From the NCBI RefSeq assembly GCF_027943255.1, contig NC_072892.1, forward strand, positions 17,011,792 to 17,075,791: 64,000 bases of DNA, given 5' to 3'. The stretch is from Anastrepha obliqua (lineage: Eukaryota > Arthropoda > Insecta > Diptera > Tephritidae). The position numbers and the translations under genes were made by a program. The notes beneath the pieces are model-generated. The model saw only the letters and a program-made list of their open reading frames with translations, did no database searches and was not told the DNA's origin. Of this stretch, positions 20,506 to 31,260 are shown piece after piece. Position 1 is the stretch's first letter; each line of letters starts with the position of its first letter.

Positions 20506-22150
20506 CCTTGCGCTTACCATATATTATATATAAGCATACATAAATCCCATTTTTCGTTCCCAGGATAGTAGGTATATTACGTTAGCAGTAGATCTTCACA
20601 CTTAGTAGCTAAAAATTAAAAAAAAAATCAGTGTTTCATTTTCCTGCTTCCGCTTTATCTTCCATCTCTTAGAACACAATTTTTGGCATTATCTCTAAAA
20701 TAATTTCCTTTGCACGCTACGCTCTTATTACAAGAGAGATCCCCTTCTCTTTTGGTACAAGCCAACTTTAGGTTAAATTCCCGAATGTTGAACCCAATCT
20801 TATAATTAGCCTATGTGGCATATTGCGCATGAGTTGCAAACGCCCCCTAATCTATCAAACTAATATTTTTAGTTCGACAAACTAACCCACAATCGCCGCA
20901 GTTTCAGGCACTTGCCGGAATGGCTGCTCACACTCCACCCAAATCTTAATTAATCTGGTAAAAACATTTAATATGAAATTATGCCACAGTATAATCGATT
21001 TGAAAAACTCTTTGTGAGCGCACCGCAACAAAAAAAAAAAAAAACACCGCTAATTGCACAGCAATAAAACTTCCAAAATGTATTATATTTAGAAGTGGAT
21101 TAGGTAGTCGTGTAGTTTACAAAGGTCAAATGTGGAGTGCGCGACTGTAGGATGTGAGAAAAGGGCAACAACGTATAAAAGGCAACAAAAAATGAAGGAT
21201 ACCTGCTGTGGCAACCAATTGAAACAACACCACCAATCAAGTATGCACAAATATTCGCAACGCTTTGAGCGCAAATTAGCGATTCAATCCAATGGAAATG
21301 TTGCGAAAGCGGGTGTAGAAAGAAATTATAAAAATAATGAGAGTTGTATAACATAATTGTGCTGATTTTTTGATAAAAATGGTATTATACATTTGTTTAT
21401 TTTTACTAAAAAATATCACTTTTGCTTGAAAAATTATGTCATACCAAAAGTCATAAAAAAATGAAAAATATTAGAAAATAAAAAATTATATTTGTATGTA
21501 TTTAATACGTATTTAGAAAATTCTATAAGCATAAAATAATAAACAACTTTCAAACTCAACGCAGTCTTTTAATAAATTAAATAAATTTCTATCTTTTTGT
21601 GTACTTTTTTGGGTTAGCAAACGGTTATCTGTTGGAGCGCAAGTTGTTCGTTCATCGGTTCAATCAAAGCGTTTTAACAGTAACAACGTTAAACCGCAAA
21701 TAAATATGTATTGTAGTTTTTTCAAAGGGAATTTACACAAAAAAATCATTCAATGCCTGAAACGTTGGTTGCGCTTGCGCATTGACCGTTGTGCGCTTTT
21801 ATGTGTGAGTGCTATTGAAATTCTTTATTTGACTCTTTTTTATTGATCTTGGCTTTGTTAGTCAGAATTTTACAGTTACATGCTTGTTAGTTCATAGACA
21901 TTAATGCATACATACGTACATACATACAAATATTATGAAAATTGTGGGCTAAGCTGCATTAAGACCAATTCACAGGTGGATCAAATGCTGTGTCGTGTTA
22001 TGTGTACTAGATAATAAACACAAATATGTGAAAGTGTTAGATAAATAAAAAAAGGTGCTAAAATATAGAGGAATAGAGAATATTTCGTTATAATGCGATT
22101 TCTCTTAAGTCACCGTTTTTGTTTGCGCAGACTAGCCGTAATATGCTTTT
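20506..22150. other. Spacer
   Basis: AT-rich; A run at 21030-21044, CATA repeats at 21906-21928. The small frame at 21132-21356 looks random. Confidence 0.4.
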
Positions 22151-22164
22151 ATAAAAATTAAAAA

Positions 22165-22360
22165 TAAATAAATAATTGGCGCGTACACTTCCGTTAGATG
22201 TTTCGCCGAGCTCCTCCTCCTTTATGTGGTGTGCGTCTTGATATTGTTCCACAAATAGGGGGACCTTCAGTTTTAAACCGACTACGAACGGCGAATGGCT
22301 TCTTATGAGGATCTTAAGCTGTCGAGTTCACAAGTGTCAAATATGATTGACGTACGACGC
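22165..22360 (+). repeat. Dispersed repeat (GCCGAGCTCCTCCTCC family)
   Basis: Contains GGCGCGTACACTTCCGTTAG, GCCGAGCTCCTCCTCC, TTGTTCCACAAATAGGGGGA and GAACGGCGAATGGCTTCTTA. I recognise this order of words as a very common tephritid repeat. A second copy is at 31080-31260. Non-coding here. It ends in a 27-bp stretch shared with 36766-36792. Confidence 0.6.
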
Positions 22361-24529
22361 TATTTGCAATAATTATAAATCTTCCTATTGGATGACTAAT
22401 TTTGCGCCACCATGCATATATGCATATTGCTTTTACCTACAAATTTCCTATAAATACATCTTACATGACACATTTTTATAGTTTAAGCAATCATGGATTT
22501 GAATCAATAATTTCATAGTCTTATAATTAACAACAAAAGTGTCCACGTCTAGCGTTTCACCTGCATTTATTTCGGTCCCATTCGGTCCCAAAATGATTTG
22601 CTAGTAATTAAAAAAAAAGTCAGTCATTGGTATAACTCCGTCGCAAAATGACCCAAATCAAAAATACGAAAGTACAGAAAATTTAGGCTTAAACGTTTCC
22701 TAATGACACAGAGAAACGACGAGGTTTCCAAGATTTCCTTATTGAATCTGTTTTGTTTGCAAAGTCAATAAATGTTCAAATTAGCGGCAATTAACAGCAT
22801 TAGGTGGCCTGTTTTTATTGCGGGGCGCTCCAATAAACAAGTGTTTTATGGCTTTCGTTACAATTATGCATACACTACCATGTGCACATACATACATACA
22901 TACACAGATTCACATTCGTTGGTACTGACGTCTGCGCATATGCACCACTTTGTTGTAATTCGCTTATTGGCTGCGGCGCAAGCGCTGCATCTGCTGGGCA
23001 ACCAAATTTCATTATTCGTTAAATTACTCATGCTTCATGCATGCATGTGTCGATATGTGTGTATAAATATGAGCAAGTGTACGTATATTTGTATGACTAG
23101 ATTTTTTGTTGCTTTAGCAAAATACGAGTATAACCTGCGTACTACTCATAATAAATATTTATTGTATTTGCATTGCTCGTTTGCTGCATTCGTGCAGTCC
23201 GAAATCAAGCTTCGCAGTTCGTACTTCGCTCTTCGCTCGCATTCCCTTCTTTGTTGGTATATATTTCCATGCAATGTTTTTTTCTTTTCTTTTTTATATG
23301 AATAAATTACGAATTTTGGTTTGCTTTTTATTTTTATTTTTCCCCGTCTTTCTTTTTGCTTTTTTCGCCGCTTTGCTATTTTAGCTGTATTGCAACATTT
23401 CTGATGCTCTTAGTTGATTGATATGACACATACATACATACATACGTACACTCTCATAGCTAATTTCGTAGTCAATAAATTTTGCTTTGCTATTCGTAGG
23501 TGTGCGTAAATAACTATTAACACACAAAGGTTTTTACGATTCGCCTTTTTGACTTTATTAACATCGGTAAGCGCGCATACATATGAGTATACGTATGTGT
23601 GCATGTAGACATTTGAATTTAATTATTTTTTTACAGGTGCAATTTGGAATATTTCTATTCGCCTTTGGTTAACGAATTTGTTGTTTTAATGGCCGCTATG
23701 CTAACCATTGAGGAAAACGAAAGTTTCACGCCCTTAAGGTGTTAGCTGCTTCTCACAAGCAAAAATTATTGGATTTTTTGATGTATTTGCTTGTTTAACA
23801 TAGGTATTTGTTTATGTTATGCAAAAATATACCCATCAATTAAATATGCTTACATATACATACATATGTACATATGTGTACGTATGTAGGTATGCATGTG
23901 CATGAGGCTTTATGGCACAGTACAATAAATGTCAGATTTACGATGATGTTTTGTGGTTAGGAAGATTTAGCACATAGATAAATATTTGCTCGCCAGTCTA
24001 TCAGGTATTTTCAATACTTTGTATGAGTTTCAACTGGTAGGATTTTTAATTTTGTATGCAAAAAGATTGATGGAAGATTTTGAGAAACTAAATGTCAATT
24101 GAAATAACTTTAATTATTATTATATTATTATTTGTCACGCATACAAATTTCTTTAAGTGATTCAATAAAAATTTGACATTTTATTTTCTTTAAATGTGCA
24201 TTTTAGTGCGTTTTTATATACAAAGCTAGGCACCACTGCAGTAGCGAGAGAGAAATTTGACTGCCGAAAGCAGAAGAACACCAACAACACCTGCAATCGC
24301 GGGTAATGCCACCAGATGTTAAAAGAAAGTAAAGCTAAATAAAACTGAGTGAATTATTTAACAAATTATTAAAAAATTTATATTTTACAAAATTATAGAC
24401 ATAACATTTTAATTAGAACAGGCTAGAAAAATGTCATGAAGAAAGAACTAAAACTCCGAGGCTAAATAACAACAAAAACAAAGCTAAATCAAGTTACGAA
24501 AATGGTAATCTGGCCATACTGGTGGTAAA
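22361..24529. other. Spacer with CATA/TATG microsatellites
   Basis: Repeats of CATA at 22889-22905 and 23430-23447, TATG/ACATATG blocks at 23850-23890. A 177-codon ATG frame at 22772-23305 is rich in His, Tyr and Cys coming from these repeats and matches no family; I treat it as chance. Confidence 0.45.
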
Positions 24530-25095
24530 ATCACGTAACTTGTTGTCAAATTCGCTGAGAGCAAAGTAACGGGACCACGGTAGGCGCCATCTCATTATTC
24601 TTTCCATCATGGGTATCTATCATCCTTGACAAAAACCGGCTGCCAACAGCCCTTTATTTTTTTCACCACAGCTATTGGCCAAACCTGGTAAATTTTTCAT
24701 CCTTACATTGGCCTAACCTTTTTTTGTTTACAAATCTTACCTCAACGGACTTTCACGCCTCACTTATTTTCACGTCACGGCAGAGTTAGAGCTTTATTAA
24801 TCAAGATTTAAACATCATTTTACTCAACTTAAGCCAACTTCTACCATACCACCAAAATGTGTTTCCAAGGCGGATAGATTACCAGGTTCGCTATTTAGCT
24901 ATGGTGAAAAAGAAATTTGTGAGGGGAGCTTTGCCTGCCGAACTCTGCACGATAAGTTCACACATATTCACACACTAGTCCAATCAATCGTTGTTCAGAC
25001 AGCAATGAATTGTCATTGGTTGATTTTGTTCAATATCACCAACACAGCCTCAATTTTTGTTTTTGTAAACACACCTCAAGTGAACTCAGCCCAAG
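24530..25095. repeat. Composite cluster of dispersed short repeat fragments
   Basis: Pieces of the CTCTCAGCGAA...CATCCT family in mixed orientation: left end reversed at 24548-24565 (AAATTCGCTGAGAGC), right ends at 24610-24630 (TATCTATCATCCTTG) and 24660-24700 (TTCACCACAGCTATTGGCCA), reversed CTATGGTGAAAAA...GAGGGGA at 24898-24930, and reversed CACCAACACAGCCTCA...TTTGTAAACAC at 25035-25075. Most simply, several insertions into each other. Confidence 0.55.
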
Positions 25096-25680
25096 GCGAA
25101 TTGAGAATCTAAGGTGGCACCAGTTACTATATTTTTCGCGATTTTGACAATTGTGGCGTCAGGTCCCTTCGCAATACAAAACAAACGAACAAAACAAACA
25201 AAAGTAGGAAAAATTGCATGTTTGTGATTCAGTGAATTGAATTTGGTTATATTATGATTTATGAGATTAAAACTAATCAAACTGATGAAAACGAAGTGGC
25301 GTTGTTAAAGCACAACATACTATAAAACCTCCAAATACATTTTTTTGCGTTTTAATGCGGAAGACGCCGTGGCTAAAAAACATTTGATTATGCGTAAAAT
25401 TTCTTGTGTTTGGTTGTTACCATTGCTTTTGCCTACTCTTCTTCTTCACAAGCAAGTAATTCCCCTCCTTTTTTTTTGTTTATTGATGGACTCTTACTTC
25501 ACGGCGAATTTGGAAGGCTCAATCTTCTTCTCTATCATTGTTGACCTCTACCCATCAGCTAATTCTGTCCAATTCGCCGGATAATGTTAAAGAACTGAAT
25601 TTGAAATCTTTTCACCATGATGTGTTGCTTGTTAGCCAAAACTTAACTTAACTTGGAAAATGTAGAAATCTGTAGGTTTT
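25096..25680. other. Spacer; possible further MITE end
   Basis: CAAGGCGAATTG with GGTGGCACCAG at 25092-25124 resembles the start of the hAT-like MITE family at 52106-52284, but no matching right end with the same spacing was found. Confidence 0.3.
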
Positions 25681-25683
25681 AGA

Positions 25684-26175
25684 TGGAGGTCTGTCTCATC
25701 GTGTGCTATTTCGAAAACACTATGTCCTCAATACGATACGAACAGAACGCTTAAGGTGATGGGAATCCCCCGCCATTCAATTTCCAAACTCATTGCGGTG
25801 TTCACTGGTCACTGGCTGATCGGAACTCATGCGGAGAAGCGTGGAATTTCGTACAACCCGCATTGCAGAAGCTGTGGGGATCCTGCAGAGAAAGAGATTG
25901 TTGAACACTTTCTCTGAAAATGTCCGGCTCTGACGGCTAGGCGCTAGAGATTTCTTAACGTGTCTTTTGGGGATGGCTTGAAGAAATTCTCCAGCCTAGA
26001 TCCCTTTTCTCTTCTCCACTACATCAACAGCACTGGATGGCTGTAGACGGTTTTCCTTTCCCAATATTTTTCTCTTCATAGGTAGTGGTCCACATTATGG
26101 TATCAAAACGGCACGTAAGTGGTACTTGTAGTGTACGTGGGGTACTCTTGCCATCTAACCTGCCTAACCTACCCA
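25684..26175 (+). pseudogene. RNase H-type LINE 3' end
   Basis: Frame from about 25750: GIPRHSISKLIAVFTGHWLIG, HAEKRGISYNPHCRSCGDPAEKE and EHFL, then a stop inside the Cys/His domain and KCPAL; later FGDGLKKFSSLDPFSLLHYI. This is the C-terminal zinc domain of an I/R1-like LINE. The same family is at 62270-62510. It ends in a TAACC/TACC-rich tail near 26155-26175. A ~55-bp insertion relative to the other copy lies at about 25700-25735. Confidence 0.75.
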
Positions 26176-28750
26176 GGTTTTAGATTCCTAAGTTATGTTT
26201 CTAAGCGGCTACAGGGCCATAATAAACGATTTTTTGTGTGACCGGAAACTGAAGACATGAACTTGAACGATTTCTCATTGCAGGCGCCCCAATGGGAACT
26301 ACTTCATGCGCTACTTGCACAAGTATTTTTGAGTAGTCAGGCTTACACGATTTTTTATAAAAGTTAAGATTCTTATAAAAGTTAAGAGTTTATTTATTAA
26401 TTTATATTCCCAACACCAACGCTAAACGCAACCAAACTACTCACTAAACTAGTGCGAAATACTCACCTTTACTTCTGAGCGATGCTCATCTAAATCCATT
26501 TGTAGATACAACATTTCTAAGGATAATTAAAAAAACACACACACAAACGAGCCGTAAGTGAAACCGATGCCACTGTGCGCTTCAGATGCAGTGGCACAAA
26601 CTGTTTTTGTTCATATCACAGCAGCGAGAGCTGCTAAAGCTGACTCAATTCTCAGCTAATAAATTCAGCCGAACTGTGAAGACTTTTTGTGGTCATCTTC
26701 ACCGCTACAGCCGTTGCACTTGCATAGTTGACACTTGTTATTGTTGCTGATATTCTTGGTTTCTTTTGAATTCAGTTGCGTTGCGTTGAGTTGAGTTGTT
26801 GATGACAAGCGCGTTGAAGATGATGACTTTGTTGACAACGTTTTGCATGCAATTTTTTTTTTTTACTAAGAGATGTTAAAAAGCGGTGAATAGAGAGATG
26901 ATGTTGGTGCTGGTGCTGGTGATATTTGATGTTGCTGTTAGTGTTAATGACAGTGAGACTATTTTGTGATGGTAAATACTGTTTCTGTTTTTTGTTGTTG
27001 CACTTAGCTGTAAACGCTGCTATAAATTTAGTGTTAAGTGCAGTGGAAGTTTGGTAAAAACAGCGCGGCGTAACAGCTTAACACAACAGACATCGATAGG
27101 AATAAGCGCACATATGCGCGCACACACACACACACATATGGTATGCAGCACTGTAATTACTCTAATTTATGCACACACTTCTTATGCATTTGATTTTTCA
27201 GATAAGTCCTCTTCTTGACTATTTTTAGGCTAAGCTTTCTATGGCTGCGTAGCAAAAACAAAAATATGCACACAAGCAGGCAGTCGCATGCATTGCCAAT
27301 TATTTCATTACCGCTTGCTACCACACGTACATGCTTTTAAAATATATGGCTAAAATTTTAAACGCTTTTCACTGACCTCAATGGGTGCGTATTTTTCAAT
27401 AGTTTTTTTTTTGCTTTGTTTCGTTTTGTTTTTTACTAATTTGTTTGCATTTTGTTTATTTGAAACTTAGATTTTTTTGCGTGTTTTTCTTCTGTTTGAA
27501 ACTTGAGTGCATAATTGTTGGAACTGTGGCTTTTTACTTACTTATGTAGTTGCTGCGATTATTGGTTTAGTTGGTGTGGCTGTCTTTTTTCTGCTTTAGT
27601 TTTTAATTTTTCTGCTCTTGCTGCCACCACCTGCCGGTAAGCTGTTTGTGTTTGTTATTGTCACTTGTGTTGTTGGTTGTGTTGGTGGTGTTAATGATTT
27701 CTTGGTTTTTCTGTACTTTGGTTTCTGCACGCATACATAGGCACTCATGTATTTGCGTTGCTATTTTTATATTTCACTCTCTTAATTTTTTTTGTTTTTA
27801 CCTTTTTCTTCTCCAACTGCAATGGCAAATACACTTATTTTTTGTTTTTTTTTTTTGCACTAATTTATTTTATTGTGAACAAGTGCCATACTTAAATTCG
27901 GCCCCACAACATTCATATGTAGCTGCATATGTATGCATATATGGCCTTATGTAGGTGCACGCCTGCTTACATTATTCCTGCTGTTGGTTTTGTTTCTGCT
28001 GCCCGACAAATGCACAAAAGCGTAGAAAAATGCGTATCTAATTTGCGACAAATAACAACTGCACCCTCGAATTTAATGCAAAAGGGAAAATGCTAAAGAA
28101 AAAATGTATAGCATGGAGTTCAAGCAAAATTAACCCTCTAAGGCACACATAGAGAGTGCGGTGAATTGAAAATGTATGCAGCTTGGTTATGTGTGCGATC
28201 TAATTATTAGAAATCAATTCACTCATAATTTTTTTCTTTCAGTTTTTCGTTGATTTCTGCCGTTATTAACAATAAGTTCGAAATTTTTTCTCATCACAAG
28301 GTCTGTCAATATCAAGCATTAAAATAATTGACTTGAAAAATGTAAGCCTTAAAGCAGTTTTGTATATTAAAAAATCAGTAATTAAAATTTACTTAGTCAC
28401 AGAAGTGCATATCTATGTAGATTTTCTCATTTTAAGGCTATTCTGTTAACGCAGTTATGTTAATAGAATGAGGGAAATTTCTGCTGTGTTCTGTTAAGTT
28501 CGATATGTTACGATAAAATCGAGTGCAGCATAAAGAGAACTTTAACAGACTTCCAAGCACTGTTTCCCTGCATTAACAGAGGATATGAAAAATTTTTTCA
28601 AGCAATTGATTGCACTTAAGATTTAAAAAGAGAAAAAGTCTGACAAGACTTTCTTGCTAAACGGCGGGTTAATTTCAGCGGAATCCCTAGCATAAATTAT
28701 TTAAAAATAAATGCGTATAATGTCAAAAAGACAGATATATGTACATATAT
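26176..28750. other. Spacer with CA and T-rich tracts
   Basis: (CA)n at 27120-27136 and long T-rich runs at 27400-27850. The 102-codon frame at 27646-27954 is Leu/Phe-rich from these runs and is not a gene. No transposon recognised. Confidence 0.45.
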
Positions 28751-28754
28751 ATAT

Positions 28755-29060
28755 ACAGTGTACTCTCTCCTAACAGTCACCTCTCTTGAGCGGGCACCTC
28801 CCATTTTTAGCAGTGCACTACCTAGCAGACCGTTATTCGGCTCTGAGCGAATTTGATAGATATGCCGACGTCATACGTTTTGTGAAATTTAGCTTAAGCT
28901 TAGTGAAACACGAAACGAATGACGTAGAATCCGAAGTTCCCCTCGAAAAAATTTTTTTTCTCCATACTTAATGGGCAAACCTGGTATCTATCATCCTTGC
29001 CTCCCATAAGCGGACACTTTTTTAGTACACACCAGCAAATCCTTCAGAATTTTTTAAATT
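28755..29060 (+). repeat. Dispersed short repeat inside an older repeat
   Basis: CAGTGTACTCTCTCCTAACA at 28757-28776 looks like a pogo/Tigger-type terminus and is followed by GAGCGGGCACCTCCCA; CCTCCCATAAGCGGACAC resumes at 29001. Between them (about 28830-28995) is a copy of the CTCTCAGCGAA...CATCCTTG family: GGCTCTGAGCGAATTTGAT, AAGTTCCCCTC, CAAACCTGGTATCTATCATC. It appears inserted into the other repeat. No coding capacity. Confidence 0.5.
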
Positions 29061-29310
29061 TTTTTCCTCTTGAGTGGACAATCCTCCCATAGCACCTTAA
29101 ACTTCTCTTCTATTATGCACATTACCGTATAAACACAGACCAAAACAAAATCATGCAAAAACGAATAATTCAATAAATCAATTAAAAAGATTGTGAGTAA
29201 TTTGGATTTTAATCCGATTCATTAAATGCATATATAAATATTAATTATGAATGCATATTGATTAATTGCTTTTTGCAAAAAAACTAGATATCAAATAATA
29301 AGCTTATACC
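29061..29310. other. Spacer
   Basis: AT-rich, no feature recognised. Confidence 0.4.
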
Positions 29311-29687
29311 GGGTGTCTTTTTAAGAGCTTGATAACTTAAAATGATAAAACAAAATAGAAAAATTGTTGGAATGCATTTTTTATGATAATTTGGTAGATA
29401 ACTTCAGAGCAAATATTTTCAAGGTCCTATGCTCCACCTAGGAACTATGGGAAAAAATATGTATGTATTTTTCGAATATTCCCGCGACTACGAGTTACAT
29501 GGTCTATTCGATCAGTCCAATTTTTGACTGTTTCTTCCAATAAAGCTGAATAATAAATCTAAATGAGCCCAATCGCCGAAAATGCGACACGAACGATGGT
29601 CATTTGACTTCAATTCTAGTACGAGCTGTGTTTTATAGACACGAAAGTTACGATGCTTACGTAAAATTTTCCACGTACTATAGTCGA

Positions 29688-30116
29688 CCTACAACCTCAA
29701 GCAATCGTTGACATTAATAAACATGAAACGACGGGACACCTGTAGACTTACGGCAGTCATAACTGGCTTCTGGTCTATCGGAGAACAAGCCGCCAAAATG
29801 GGCATCCCTCACAACACATACTGTCATAGTTGTAAACAACCGGAGGAAAAAGAAACAATCTTCCATTTCCTCTGTGAATGCCCTGCCCTATGGAAGGACA
29901 GAATGTTAACCCTGGGCAAGCCGCTGTTCGAGAGTCTCGAGCAACTGTCTGGCGTAGACGTCAACAACCTAATAAGGTTCCTAAACCGCACAGACTGGAT
30001 ATAGTCCTGCTGCAAATAACTGTTAAACTATTTGGTAACGAGGATGTGGCAACAAAATGGTGCGGAAGCGCTAGTTGGATTCTGGATGAATCACCACTCT
30101 AACCAACCAACCAACC
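29688..30116 (+). mobile_element. 5'-truncated RNase H-type LINE inserted in the mariner
   Basis: Bounded by the 8-bp direct repeat ATAGTCGA (29680-29687, 30117-30124) and ending in an (AACC)n tail at about 30098-30116. It encodes an unbroken C-terminal zinc domain from about 29729: RDTCRLTAVITGFWSIG, HNTYCHSCKQPEEKETIFHF, CECPALWKDR, and FLNRTDWI then TAG at 30002-30004. The Cys-X2-Cys...His...Cys pattern is that of LINEs of the I/R1-like group. The frame is intact, so the insertion is fairly young. Confidence 0.85.
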
Positions 30117-30224
30117 ATAGTCGAACGAGACAAGTGTAGAATGACGACGAATCGACATTTCGGCGTCTTATTCAACAATTTGACCTATAAACTGCGCGAA
30201 GAGATTTATTTATTTTTCAATTTT

Positions 30225-30925
30225 TTTTTTTTCAAAGTAAATTTCCACAATTTAGAAGCGATACTTGTAAAATTTCGGAAACAATTTTTTTTCATAAAAT
30301 GTTAATATAATCCTTTAAGAATGTGTCAAAAAAATTTTAGAACGTAAATTTAAGACTTCTTATATTATAGATCGTCAATTGTGAACGTTTGAACGCTGCG
30401 AGAGGTATATTATAGTTACGTTGTATTCAAACTTTAGACGCGTTTTTCTCAAAACTATATTTTTCGAATTGGCGTACAAGATAACTCGAAAAGTTATTGA
30501 CCGATCTCCCTGAAATTTGGCACACATCTTTTTTATGATATTATTTTCTATATGTTTCAAGTTTTCAAAAATTTTTCGATAAAATATTTTTTTCGAAGCA
30601 AAAATAGTAGGAAAATTCGCCCCAAATTCATATGGAAATTACGACATTAATAAACAAAAATTTTTTTGGTTTTTTTTACTCAGGTCACTGACGTCGATGC
30701 TACAATGCCCGTCGATTGAGAAGCCCCGCTGCGACCTTCCTAGAGTAATTAAGTGCACATCCACCATTTTAAATGATTAAAATAAAAAAAGAAATTTTTT
30801 ATATTATTTTAATGTATAAATAAATTGTATGCCAATTTTGAAAAAAATATATTGACTTCTTCATTTGAAATAATTTTAATGAAAATCAGAGAAAATATGG
30901 CCGTTTACAGGTATCTGTACGATTC
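30225..30925. other. AT-rich block of unknown type inside the mariner
   Basis: About 690 bp absent from the equivalent place in the copy at 12560-13135. Poly-A/T-rich; contains a short GC-richer core at 30680-30760. I see no clear inverted ends or coding words. It could be an inserted non-autonomous element or a subfamily-specific region. Confidence 0.4.
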
Positions 30926-31079
30926 ATGATGGCTTGCCAAACTCTACTGAACAGAAATTTCAACACATGATGCCATTCTCAGCTGTACAAATCATAGCTA
31001 TCGATACCGATAGTTCTCATACAGCCTCGCTATATGCATACAGCCAAAAAAAAAACACCCGATACATACTTTAGGCCAC

Positions 31080-31260
31080 GCTTCTACTTTGATAATTGTT
31101 CCACAAATGGAGTGATCTTTAGTTTTATACTGCATTACATTTTTTATGCGCCGCTTTTTCATGGCAAAAATACGTTCCAAGTTTTGTCATTGACTGCCAA
31201 GACGCGACTGCAGGTAGAAATTTTTTTTGTTTTTGATTTAAACGAAGCCGGTCCTCATTA
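31080..31260 (+). repeat. Dispersed repeat (GCCGAGCTCCTCCTCC family), diverged copy
   Basis: Shares TTGTTCCACAAATGGAG, GCCGCTTTTTCATGGCA and TTGACTGCCAAGACGCGAC-like words with the family seen at 22165-22360. More diverged and extends further to the right. Non-coding. Confidence 0.5.

Larger units (their letters stand above)
29311..31063 (-). mobile_element. rosa-type mariner broken by later insertions
   Basis: Ends are inverted: CCGGGTGTCTTTTTAAGAG at 29311 and, reversed, CGGGTGTTTTTTTTTTGGC at 31063. On the minus strand a 5' leader (31030-30940) matches the one at 12580-12665; SIRRHST-like words follow at 30175-30120, and after an inserted LINE the linker (RVYKTQLVLELKSNDH, HLDLLFSFI; about 29660-29520). 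The catalytic core is missing and stops are present. Two later additions break it: a LINE 3' end (29688-30116) and an AT-rich block (about 30225-30925). Confidence 0.7.

Noticed and set aside
22772..23305. 177-codon ATG frame on the plus strand
   Set aside because: Runs through CATA/TATG microsatellites that create His/Tyr/Cys-rich runs; no domain, no splice or promoter context.
27646..27954. 102-codon Leu/Phe-rich frame
   Set aside because: Produced by long T-rich tracts; composition is not that of a real membrane protein and no family is recognised.
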